In this document: in pieces, positions 35,391-50,100 of the stretch
Numbering within the stretch: the stretch's first letter is position 1
Layout of the letters: each line of letters begins with the position of its first letter
Source: Diadophis punctatus similis
Taxonomy: Eukaryota; Chordata; Lepidosauria; Squamata; Dipsadidae
DNA: 64,000 nt
Direction: 5' to 3'
NCBI GenBank assembly: GCA_023053685.1
Contig: JALIGW010000001.1
Location: 70,709,740-70,773,739, forward strand
Notes under the pieces: generated by a model
Databases searched by the model: none
The model's input: the letters and a program-made list of their open reading frames with translations, nothing else
What the model was told of the DNA's origin: nothing
Made by a program: the position numbers and the translations under genes

Positions 35391-36934
35391 AAGTAAACAT
35401 GCTAGGACTGTTCTCTAAAGTTTTTTTTGTTGTTATTTAAGAAATGGTTTGGGGGAAGCTGTGAGAACTGCAGAGGTATCCATGTCTAATTATATTGAAG
35501 AGCCTCCCCCTCCAGACTTCTCTCTCTCATATGTAGGTGCAAAGAATACACATGGATTATGTGGAACAAAGAAATAAAGTGGTTGGTGTGATAACCTTGG
35601 GGCTAGGGTAGAAATAAACCCAGCCAATTAAAGAATATGTAGAGTTTAATGAAATGAGTTGATTGATTTTATTTTGCTTTTTCTGATTATTGTGAACCAT
35701 TTAGGATTATATTGTATAAGATAGGTAGCCATGTGAGTTTCTAAATAAATAAATGTACAAACTTTCTTTACAGATTTCTCAAAACTTTTTTTCTTAAGAG
35801 TTTTACTGTGTAGTTTTATTCATCCCCTCACTTGGATTTCTCCCATTATAGAAACTGACTGCTGTCGTATAAATAATTCTCAAAAATTAAATATAAATTA
35901 TCCACATATTAAAAATATTTGATAAAACTATAGAAAATATATAAAATCTTAACTATGGTAGACTTTAAAGCAGTATAGTTAAAATAAATCATGCACATGA
36001 ATTCAGTTATGTAATCATTCTTAAAATTTGCTAAACAAATAGTTTAAGTTACAGTTTTAGTTGTAACTCTCTGATCATTTACTGCATTGTTACTCTGCCA
36101 TTACTGATCTAGGTGCATTTTGAAGTTATAGCTAAAGCAAGAGGCTACTTACTCCATTTGAAAATTGTAATTTATTAAAGGGAAAATCTAACCACCTTTA
36201 AGAGAGGTTAAGTTTAATGTAGTTAATGGCAGTCATTTGAGTATTAATTTCTTTTTTATCATTAACAGAAAGTGCATTAGCTCAACATTTTACATACTGT
36301 ACAGCAATAAAAAAACAGAATTGTACATATATTTAATATTTCACACATAAAGGTTACATTTCATGTCCCACAGTCAATTTCTTTGTCAAAGTATTAAGTA
36401 TTGAAAATACAATGGGCTCTGTTTTACCATCACCCTGGAATTAAAACCAACGGGATTCATTATATAAAATCATTTTATTAAAACAAAAATAAAAATGCAT
36501 CCCCTCACTAAATCATTCTATAATTCCAGTGCTATTAATGGGAGAAAAATCCTTTCACTTCAGTAAAGATACGCTAACTGATGGTGCCCAATGCTACATA
36601 TAATATTCTCAAGGAGCTGCATGAGGACGGCTTTCAATGAAAGGACCCCAACCATTGCCGTTAAAATTGTCTTTTTCTTTTTAGGGAACAGCCTGCAAAA
36701 TTTTAAAAAACGATCCCACCCTTGATGGGGAAAAACACATACGCACACACCAAAATCAATGATGAATGGAAGACATCTTGCCCTCCTCATAAAATCTCAA
36801 AAGTTAACTCTATTTTTTCTGACAATTCTTTTCAATAATCTCAGGAAGCAATATATTTCTAAACCTAGTCTCCTTAATTAATGCCATTTCTTTGGGATCA
36901 GTACAGCAGTGTTTGACATTGCCTTCCTTCCGGG
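35391..36934. other. gene-free AT-rich stretch, edge of the ZBTB18 domain
   Basis: A LINE-like 3' end is visible at about 35690-35755 (GATAGGTAGCCATG, TAAATAAATAAATG). Beyond about 35.8 kb recognisable repeats largely stop. Minus-strand AATAAA signals occur at 36171-36176 and 36474-36479 and could end long ZBTB18 transcripts. Confidence 0.5.
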
Positions 36935-37045
36935 ATGTCTTCAAGGTGCCCCAGTCTAGCCTGTAATCCTGGGGTTTTGCGTGGGACCTCCATCCAAGTA
37001 TTTAGTCAGTCCAATCCTGCTTAGTGTTCCAATATCAGTGAAGGA
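36935..37045 (-). repeat. 5S-rRNA-derived SINE fragment
   Basis: On the minus strand it contains AACACTAAGCAGGATTGGAC and ACTTGGATGGAGGTCCC. These are diverged versions of the 5S internal control region (AAGCTAAGCAGGGT) and of the following ACTTGGATGGGAGACC. It is too diverged and incomplete to be a functional 5S gene. Confidence 0.65.
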
Positions 37046-40000
37046 TTTGCATGAAGGGAATTTCAAGATATGGAATCCAGGCTTACGTCATGCTTATCAA
37101 AGCTGAAAATTCTAATATTTACAACGTATTAGCTGATGAATTAAAATGGTGACACGTGTTAAGGATAAATTTACATGTATACTTTTTTAAAATATAAATT
37201 TTCAATCGCTTGGTTATATTTATTCAGTATTTGTCTAATTTATGAGTTATTCACTAGAGTGGAAATAAAATTTGATCAATCTACACACTGACATACATCA
37301 TAAACGCATACAATTTAATTTTATGCTTAACTGTATCATTATATATTTGCTACAATTCTAAAAATTATTTAAAAGTTATAACTATTATTTAAAAGTGCTA
37401 TATGTGTCTCTTGTTCAGTTGATAATTCTTCTAATGTATAGAATTATGATAAATCAGTACAAAATTTATATTTAATTTCCTTTCTCAATAGCAAAATGCT
37501 GCATTAAGATATCCAGTACTCTGAAAATACTATGCATTTCTTTTAATAACTATACATTTATCCATAGTTACAGGTTCAAAAACTATGACAGAATAAAAAA
37601 GAATCCAAATCAGAAAATAAAAAGCAGTGTTCTCCAAGATACTTCTTGTACTCACAATTTAGAATATAGATAACAAATGAACTTGTAACATTATTGAGCA
37701 GAATACTGATAGTACTTAAAACCCTCAAGATTTCTAAGCATTGTTTTTGATTTGGATATTGTAATGTTGTAAAAGGAAATAATGTGATCTTACTAGGTAT
37801 TTGTAAAAAGAAACATGACTAAAGCCATGTTTCTATGATGTCGTATATTATAACCTAATTCAAGATTATAGAACATTATTCTATAACAAAAAATTGTTAC
37901 AGAAGAATTGTTCTATAACAAAAAATTATTTGAATATGTTACATTTTCCTAATTGTATTAAATATAAGATTTCAGTAGGCTACAGGGACAAACTGTAAAA
38001 GGTTAATAGTTTTTTTTCTTTAACTATCCTTTATTTTTTTTATTCTTATTTGTTATAGAAGAATTTTGGAGAACAACTTTTTATGATTATTCTAAAAAAA
38101 CGATAATTTCCAGGAAAAAAAAACATGCATGTGTGCTAACCCAAATACGCCATTCATGATTCAGGAATAAAAACACAAGCATGCATACATTTAAATTTCC
38201 ATTTAAAACAGCTGTCCCCCCCCCCTCAATTTTACCTTGATCTGGCAGAGCATTTGATTTGTGTTATCATACTTAAGAGGTTCATAGGTAGAGCTAAAAT
38301 AAAGTACTCAAGAACATAATTAAAAGGACATAACTTAAGATATGATGCTAAAAGCAATTACTTTAGTTTAGGGGGAAAAATAAACCCAGACTTCTTGAAG
38401 AAATGCAGCTGCTTGTAAAAAAAGCTAACAATAAAGTAAATACAATGATTAATATTTTTTGAACGTATCAACTTTTATCACAGTTTAGCTGTGAATTTCT
38501 TTCTGATAATACTTACTCTGTATACTAATGTATTGGCACATGTGCACAAGAACAGATATGTACCATATTACACATATGTGCAGCAAAGTCTCTATTTCAC
38601 ATTTAAGAAATATAAAACAATAAATAACCAAAGCAATGGGCTATTTTTTTCCCCTGTGATAAGATGTATCCCAAAACAAAATTACAGGGTTTACTCAAAA
38701 TTTAGCCATTTAACTAAATGTTGCAACATTATACAAATTCACCAAGTGATTTTCATGATTACAACAATGTACATTCAGTGTAATTGAATCTAATATGATT
38801 TACAGTATTGGAATCTAATCTATTGGAATTCAAAAAGCTGTTGGGACTTACCAAACAATCTACTAAGCATTCTTTGTTGCGGTTTATACCAAGGTGTTAA
38901 CTGTTACTGTCGCACCCTAGAAATTCTGTCACACAGATTAGGTTATTACAAGCTAAAAGAGAAAGCATGTCTTATGGGAGGAGAGGTTTATTTTATTATC
39001 TTATACATTCATACGTAGATGATCACGAGAATTTACATTTCAATTGCAGTAAACGTAATATGGCCGAATTTGTTGAATTCACATATTCCCTTTATTTTTA
39101 CAGCCCTGTGGAGAAAGATGTTAATATGAATAAATTAAGCAGACCTCTTATTGTCAGAAGTAGTGAATTCTAAAATTATATCCCAAAGTAAGTTTTAAGC
39201 ACCTTAACTATCTCAACGGAAAACTTGAAATGATATAAATTCCTTCAGAGTTTTCATGTCTTACTGTGAAAGTGACAATCTGAATTTTATTTTCTGTACA
39301 TTACTTTAAAATTCACGAAAATGAAGCCCAAAGCCCAAAAATGAAGTTTTCAGACATATCCAACCTTGTGAAGTTTTTTTTATGTCTGTCATGCATTTTA
39401 AAAATATCCATCAGAATAGTGAGACCAATCTATCACGAAATGAGCTATTCAACTGTATGGATGTTGCATTAAATGAATGAGATCATTTGGGGGTATATAA
39501 TAATTGTCAATATTGTTATGAACCATATTGTACATAATAGAGATTAGGCTCACTGGTTGATGTGCACATTTCTTTTGATCCAAACTGAAAATTCTATTGC
39601 AGAGCTTTCATTGGGAACATCCTAAGAAACTAGTCTGTCAAATTAAGGGCTACTTATAAGTTGCTCTGGCAGGAATAAGCTCATCTATTAAAGAAAAACG
39701 GGCCGACCGTCTACTGATATAATTTGTGTGCATGTGATTTGGAATAGCCATTATTTTAGTTTTGTATATGCCTCACTACACAGTCATTTCTTCAACCTGT
39801 CACTTTTTCCCTTTGCCCCTTATTTTCACATTATTATTATTAGATTTAGATGCAGAATTTACATTTGGACTTAGAAGTTTGTGCTTCCATAAAACTCAGA
39901 ATATTACTTACCATAGCTTTTTATTTAGGAACCTGTAGGAAAAAAAATAGTTGCTATGATCAGTTTTTTAAAAAAAATACAGCATTAGTAGCATTTGCTT

Positions 40001-42023
40001 AATGGAAACCATTTTTGCTTGAGATCCATTTCAAACTGCAAGCTTATTCCATACAGCAAGAGGAAACTGCACAAAAAGATTAAGTACGTACAACATTTTA
40101 CAATTTTTTCTTTTAAAAAGGGGAGAAGACAACTAAATGATTTCTCAGTATGTATAATTTATTGCAGTTAGCACACAATTTAAAAATTCACCAACACACC
40201 AATAGTACAAAACTAAACAGCATTATAAGTTATTCCCGTCCCCCTCATGAAAATAAAACATACTATGATTGTCAAGGCTAGATGTCAGTCTAATTTTTAA
40301 AACCAAAAAATAAAATAAAAATGTGAAACTAAAGGGCAACCTAACCCCCCCAACAATCACTCATGTCCACAAAAGAATAAAAAAGCATAAGTAGTCCATT
40401 TTTTTCAGACACTGATTGTCTTTTCTAAATAAAAACAATGAATTTTTAAAACCTAGAGACTGTTCAAGTAACTAAAAATAATGCTTCAAGGCCATTTTCA
40501 CAGCTTTTTTTGTTTTAAATGCCATTACAGCCAAATTAATATACATTTGACCAAAATATTTCCAAAACAGTCCAGCAATACACAATGGAGTTTTCCATTC
40601 AGTTTCTTAAGCACAAAAATAGGCTATGTTTACAGTAGTTAAGGCGATCAAATTCTAAACAAAAGCAGAAAAAAAAACATTTTCCATGCTACTCTCATAG
40701 ACCTTATTTGTAAGTGCAAGACAGGAAAACAAACACTGTGCAAAATGCTTTTGCCCTACGTGTTGATCATTAAAACCACACGTCAGGCTGCAGTCTTTGC
40801 TGTTTGGATACACAGTTCACAAACCCTCCCCCAACTTTTCTCCCACCACCTCCCCACCCTGTCCCATGTCAATCAAGGTTTTTAGTTCTTTTAGCCTGGG
40901 GCTTTTTCACTCCATAGAATCTTTTGAAGGGGCGAATAAAATGAACACCTATTGTTTATTTGTGCAGCAGGAATTCTAAAAATGCTCACATGGGTAAGTA
41001 TATGCATCTAAGGTTGGAGCTGGCATGGGTTTGTGCAATCATTTTTTAAATAAATGTTCACTGCACATGCAAATCTCTAAGTCTGTAAACATTACTATCT
41101 TCCTTTACATAGCTAAAATCAACATATAGCGTTTGTTCAACTTAAAGACAATGGGCAATTAATTTAAATTATATAAAATAAAAGCAGTGCATTTATGTTC
41201 TTCATAACACCAGGGTGTTTTTTTCCTGGTGCTTTTTCTTACTAAAAATTAAATAAGTTTTTAAAATCACTCAATAAAGTTATACAATGCAAACAAAGAC
41301 AAAAATATACCGAAATGCATGCATTTCTGTAGCATTAATATTTACTTTCCAAGACTCAACTTAGAGCATTAACACAACTTGTCAATTTCTTTGACACCCC
41401 CCCCAACCCTTTTAATCAATTACAGTATATAACAGTAATTCACATTTTAAATGCAGTTTGCAACTGCTGAAAATGCAACATCCTTTTTCATCCCAAGCAC
41501 GCCTTCAGAGTCCCCGTGATTCCAGTGTATTTTCAAAAATTCTTTTTTTTTAAATTGTGGGAACTATTGTAGTTTACAAATTACAACATAATAACAATCA
41601 CTTTTGAAAAATTGATACTCTAGTAATTTAGAAATCATATCGCTTGGGTCTAAAAGCATTCAGGTTTCCCTGAGCTAGAAAAGATGCATGCAGTATAAAA
41701 AATTTAACTGAAGTGATTAAAAAAAAACCTGGAGATTACTGATTTAAGTGGAGATTGAAATGATGCAATGTTGTAAATAATGTCAAATAGACTCTAACAA
41801 TCGCTCTGGTTCAATTGCAGTTATTTTTAAAAGAAGTACTTACTTGGTGGGGAGACAGGGGAAGGTTTTATGAAGTTTATTTATCTTATTTCTATAGTTC
41901 ATTATCAGAACACTAAGTAGTGAAATGTTCATGCTGCTTTAAAGTGCATAAAACAAGCTAATGGCCAAACTTTGTTAGTTTAAGGAAACAAGACTGCTTT
42001 TAGACTGTACCACAACTATATAG

Positions 42024-42069
<46 letters not shown>

Positions 42070-42084
42070 TATATATATAAAATT
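37046..42084 (-). other. ZBTB18: probable long 3' UTR and downstream region of ZBTB18
   Basis: This is AT-rich sequence immediately downstream of the ZBTB18 stop. It has no transposon I can recognise and no other gene. ZBTB18 orthologues are known to have long, well-conserved 3' UTRs, and the absence of insertions here fits constraint. Candidate minus-strand AATAAA signals lie at 40158-40163 and 39920-39925, with further ones at 36.2-36.5 kb. The true end cannot be chosen without RNA data. The sequence alone does not prove transcription. Confidence 0.5.
42031..42064. repeat. (TA)n microsatellite in the ZBTB18 3' UTR
   Basis: About 17 TA units starting 20 bases beyond the ZBTB18 stop codon, probably transcribed and polymorphic. 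Confidence 0.95.
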
Positions 42085-45368
<3,284 letters not shown>

Positions 45369-45514
45369 AAACCTGATTAAGTCCTTTTGTCCGAGTCTTG
45401 CTGGCTCCAGGTCTGTTAGATCGGTGGAAAAAAGCAGACTAAGAAAGAGACAGATGCAAAGTGGAGATGATGTTAGAGAGGAATGAGATACCTTCCCTAC
45501 ACACAGATCTGCAA

Positions 45515-45640
45515 ACACACTCACTCCCTGTCTGTGTGTTAGAATAAAAGGCTGAGGGATGGTAGGCTGTCAGCTGCTCTGACATCATGTTCAGATGGAA
45601 ATGTTACCTCCAGCTGTGCTCCTTTTAATGCCATATGCTA
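45515..45640 (-). promoter_or_regulatory. proximal promoter candidate for the MCAK exon of ZBTB18
   Basis: Minus-strand order: CATATG (45632-45637), CAGCTG (45611-45616), CATCTG (45592-45597, CAGATG on plus), CAGCTG (45571-45576), then a TATA-like TTTTATT at about 45543-45549. The start site would be about 25-30 bases further, near 45515, leaving a 5' leader of about 150 bases before the ATG. The frame is open upstream of the ATG but has no earlier in-frame ATG. The TATA assignment is weak. Confidence 0.45.
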
Positions 45641-47539
45641 CTCCTCTACACTCCTTCCACCAGCTTTTTCTTAGGAGAACTTTTCTTGTCTGTTAGTATA
45701 AACAAAATACTTCAAAGTCTCTTTTTTTCAAAACTTTCTAACGGAGAAAAGTAAAGAAAAAAAAACCTTAAACATATGGGGCTTCATTGCATGTACAGTA
45801 TAGAAACCCTTCTGTCATAACTTTGGAGGGTTTTTTTTTAAATATTGAGAACTTACCCATCCATTTTACTGAACCCAGAGGCTCATTTTAAGCAATTCAT
45901 TTTACCCAATGTATTTATCTTGATACTCAGTTCATCTTTTCTACCAATTTAGAAAGAACAGACTTAGAAAAACTTTATATAAATATCAATGCAATTGTAC
46001 GTTAACTTATTTTACTCACTAATGTAATAATTGCTTCTATTTTTATGTACAATAAGGAGCACTTTTCTGGGCACTTATGTCATCTACATGCTCAATGTGC
46101 TCTACAGATCATACTATTGCAAATACAAGTACAGAAATAATAGTAATATTCCCCTCCTTGTAATAAATTTGTAAAAAATGCAGTTATTTCGAGGAGTGTT
46201 ATCATATAAAGCCTGTTTTATCTGTGGCATGAAACTGAATACCAAGTTTGCTATTTATTAATAAGGCAAAAATACTATCATGACTTCAAAATTATTACCA
46301 TTTTTATTCCGTATGCATATAATAAACCTATTTTGAGAATGGAAAAAATGTAATGACTTCCCTTAACTTCACAGGAAAATGCTGTGAGTAATCGGGAAAT
46401 AAACTAAAATGAAACAAGCTGTTCAGCCCAGCAGAATAGACAAGTATCCAGCTTGCCAGTCTTAGGCCACAGACAATGTTTAATTAACAAAGTTTTCTGC
46501 ACCATTTACTCATAACTCTCCCCCCATCTCATTTTACTATGGTAACTGGTTAATTCAAGCAATTTCTCTTTTGACACTGTTCTTAACAGAATTTTACAAA
46601 TAAAACAAAAGCTCTGGGTGAATATGAGACAAACACAGCATGGCTGATGACCCAATTGTGATTTTCCCCTTTCCCCTTTCATAGAGAGTGACACCAACTT
46701 GAAGATTAAGTCAGCTATAACTTCATTTAACTCCTGACATATTACAAAGTGTGTTAAGATTAAGCAAGTAAATGCACAGACGCGGAAAGCAGCACAGACA
46801 GGAAAGAAGGAAGCAGGCAAATACAGGAATAGTAGTGAATGGAACAACAGAAGGAAAGTAAGGAGGAAGAGCTGAACACAAGTGTTCTGGGAGGGAGCAA
46901 ATCTCTCCCCTTGCATCCACCCTGCCTTGTCTCCACAGCTGCACTGCTCTCCACATCACCTACCCCTTCTGACCTTTTGAGCTGTGAGACAAAACACACA
47001 CTGCACAGCCTCTGCCACACACAAAGGACTCCCTCTCTGCTCCCCCATCTGCTCCCAAGCTCAGCCCAATCCCCCTGCAAACCCCCCCCCCTCCATCTAC
47101 CATCCAGCAAGTGAGGCTGTAAACTCTGAACCTTGCAAACTTGCTCGGAACTGCTCTTTATTCTCTCTCCTACAGTTACAAAACCTGCTCTGAAGCTTAC
47201 TCTCTTCCTCTCCTCTTATGAAAGCCCCTAAGTCCACTTGAGACTTTTATCATCCAAAACAAGCTGTTCGCTCTCTAGCCCATTAAACCCGGACCCTCCT
47301 CTCTAACTGTCCCCGTCGGTCTTTACGGGACTCGTTCCAAAAAATGAGGTTATGTCTTCCCCCCCCCCAAACTTCGCATCCCACCGATCCCCTCCTTTTC
47401 TCCACCTGTTAAACCCTCCCCTCATCCTCACCCCAGATCAGCACACTTTAAGCGGCTCTTCAGGGTGACTCAAGGCATCCTTCTCTCTTCCTGACATCTG
47501 CACGCCCTGTCCTCGATGCCACTTGCCCCAAAGCTGCCA
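45641..47539. other. ZBTB18 upstream region, no other gene seen
   Basis: Repeat-poor and AT-rich to about 46.75 kb, then C/T-rich on the plus strand from about 46.9 kb toward the CpG island. Open frames on both strands at 46.5-47.2 kb follow composition and show no domain. Confidence 0.5.
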
Positions 47540-48330
47540 GTTGTCCCATAACAACCTCACACTCCCCCCCCCCCCCCGCGGCAACCCCAGCACAACAAGC
47601 AACCTGCGGCTCTTACTCCTTCCTTAGCAACACGGGACGGCTTCCGCGCACCCGGCCGCCCCTCTCCGCCCAGTCCCCGCGAGGTCAGCCACGGGACTCA
47701 CACTCTGGAGCGGCCCCAGGTCCCAGCCGCGATCCTCCCTGCGCCGCTTCCTCCTCCTTCGGCCGCCACCGCCCCCTCCGCCGCTGCGGGCGCCCCGTCT
47801 CCCCGCTCGTTCCTCCTCCTCCCCCCCCTCCAAGTCCGCGAGTGAGTGAGGAGCCACCAAAGCGGGGCAACGCGAGCGGGGCAGTGGGGAGAGGAAGGCA
47901 GGGGAGGGAGCGAGGGGGGCTCCCCGCGCTGTCTCAGCGGCGCCCCATGGCAGCGCCCCGGAGGATCCCGGGCCGGCGGAGCGGGAGGGAGGGAGGGAGG
48001 GAGGGAGAAGGGGCGGGGAGTCAGGCGCACACAGCGCAGGAGCACGCGCGGCGGCGGCGGCGGCACAGACGGGGCCCGGGCTGCGGCAGCCAGATGTTTC
48101 CTCCCCTCCCCTCCCTCTTCCCTTCCTTCCCCGAGCAGTTTCCCTGACTGACAGCGCAGCTGGCTCACGGCGCTGCCTCGTCCAATCGGCAGGAAAGAAA
48201 GTCGCTGATCGACAATGGAAGCCCGCCCAATGGCAGGAGAAGGAAGCGAAGCGAGCTCACCGTTGTGGCTAATCAGCGTTTTCGGGGAGGGCTTATTGCC
48301 TCCACAGGCGTGTTGCTGATGATTGAGAAA
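47540..48330 (-). promoter_or_regulatory. CpG island, candidate upstream promoter and non-coding first exon of ZBTB18
   Basis: Dense in G+C and CpG, especially 47630-48180, with GGGCGGGG-type GC boxes (about 48011-48017 and 48331-48337) and no TATA box. On the minus strand a strong donor (AGT|GTGAGT) lies at 47702/47701. An exon from within the island could therefore splice to the 43667 acceptor and give translation from the internal Met (522-residue form). Mammalian ZBTB18 is known to have alternative first exons. Divergent transcription to the right is also possible, but no plus-strand gene is seen. Confidence 0.6.
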
Positions 48331-49544
48331 GGGGCGGGGTTTTGTAGTCCCGGGTCAGTCCGCGCGTCCTTCGCGCTTCTTCACTGCAGTCTCCTCGGCC
48401 TCGGGAGGAGCGGGCCTCGGGCGGGCTGCCTCTTTTCTCCCTGGGCGCGGTGCATGGTGGGGAATAATGGCTATGGGTCTCTGGTGGGATAGGCTGAGGG
48501 TTACATGAGTGAAAGGCGAGGCCTGCCTGGAGGCTGCCTGCGCTTGGAGATTTGGTGGCGGTTCCGTGGCGCTTGCTGTTGCTGGGCTACTCGTCACGAG
48601 GGCTTTTCCGCCAGATGTGCCCGCTCATTTGTTTTTTATTCTTTGCAAAACAGCGGAGGGAAAAAAACACCCCATAACTAGACGAGCTTTTTTCTTCTGC
48701 CCAACGGCTTTTTTTAGTTGCTTTCCTGCCATTTAACTTCTCGTCACTTTTTAATGGTTCAAAGGACTTCTTGCTGTACCGCCTTTGTGCTGCACGGAAC
48801 TCGCGGTTTCCTCCCAGCCTTTTTATGACTCCTGTTTAACAATTTGAGAATTTCTCATAAGCTTTGCAGATGTACTTCTCTCGGGAAGGCAGAAATGCGA
48901 CCGTTGAGCTTTTCCTCTTACAAAAAACGAGGGAGTGCCTGGTAATTGTCTTGCGGAGTTCTTGAAGGAGTAGAAGTCATTTTTATTTTAGAGTAAAATG
49001 AGTACGATTGTACTCTACATTTTATATCCCTTCATCGCTACTCATTAAATAAATCTTAGGGAATATCTTCTGTCCTTCTGCCATCTGCCCACCTTTCAAC
49101 CCCTAACTTTCCAGAATTAAAAATGGAACTGCAGCTGCTTCAAAAGTGTAATTTTTATGAAAGGTCCAGACGATATTGCCCCTTTGTAACCTCTTGCGTT
49201 TTCCTATAGTGTTACATTTTTTTTCTTTGCCATTCATACCCAAAATATGTTGAATGTGAAATCGAATAGCTGTAGATTGTATATTTTGATTGTTGGTACT
49301 TAGGAGCTGTCCATCTGGAAGAACCACCAACCGAAGTCAAGGCTGTGGGGTGGTTATTTATATATTGCTTTGAAAGGATAAAGGAAGATGTTAATCTGCA
49401 TATAATTAGCATGTTAGTTTATATGTAGAAATGGAAATGGACTGTTTGAATTCAGATAAATCGTAATACAACTTAATGTAATGCTAAAGGCTTTGTCTTT
49501 GCTGCTGCCAGATGCTAATTGTCAATGGGCAGTAGTATCTTAAA

Positions 49545-49665
49545 ATACTCAGCTAGATGGCAGCACTTGGCTGATTGGGAAAAGCTGAGCAGGGACAATC
49601 CTATTTAATGTTTGGATGGGAAAACCACTAGGAAGTGGCAGGAAAGTGGGCTATATTGAGAAGTC
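49545..49665 (+). repeat. 5S-rRNA-derived SINE fragment
   Basis: GGCAGCACTTGGCTGATTGG, GAAAAGCTGAGCAGGGAC and TTTGGATGGGAAAACCACTA match the 5S internal control region and the TTGGATGGGAGACCAC block with decay. It is the opposite orientation to the copy at 36935-37045, flanking the ZBTB18 domain. Confidence 0.7.
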
Positions 49666-50049
49666 AAAAAAAGGGGGAAAGTTGGCAAACTGCTTTGATC
49701 AAGAAATTTACTTGTATGAAATTTACATGAAGTAATTTGGAGCTAGACTTGATGAAAACTTTAATGTCTTTAGAATCTTGTTCTTGCTAGTTAACTTCAT
49801 TTTAAGTTCTGACAGCAGCCTTCAAAATAGCTGTCTTTGGGTCATGCACAATACACGAACAGATTTGGCTTTGCCATGTAAAACTGGCCTGTTGTTGAAA
49901 ATCTGAGAATTCGCCTTCAGAGAATTGCTTATTAGCATCAAGTTCACTAGGGAACATCTTTTGTGCTGCCAACAATAAGGGCTTTCATATGAGGAAGAAA
50001 CCTCAAAGTATAGGAGATCTGCTTATATGGGAGTCTGTCCATGAACAGT

Positions 50050-50100
50050 TATGTAGCTAGGCGAGATGGGCAGCAAACAAATATAAATAAATAAATAAAT
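50050..50100 (+). mobile_element. L2/CR1-like LINE 3' tip
   Basis: GCGAGATGGGCAGCAAAC is followed by AAATATAAATAAATAAATAA, the end of the squamate LINE family seen at 17.5, 33.0 and 58.7 kb. Confidence 0.6.

Noticed and set aside
36935..37045. Possible functional 5S rRNA gene
   Set aside because: The internal control region is mutated, the ends are missing and there is no T-run terminator in place.
46506..47193. Overlapping frames up to 136 codons upstream of ZBTB18
   Set aside because: They follow C/T-rich composition on both strands, without domains or splice structure.
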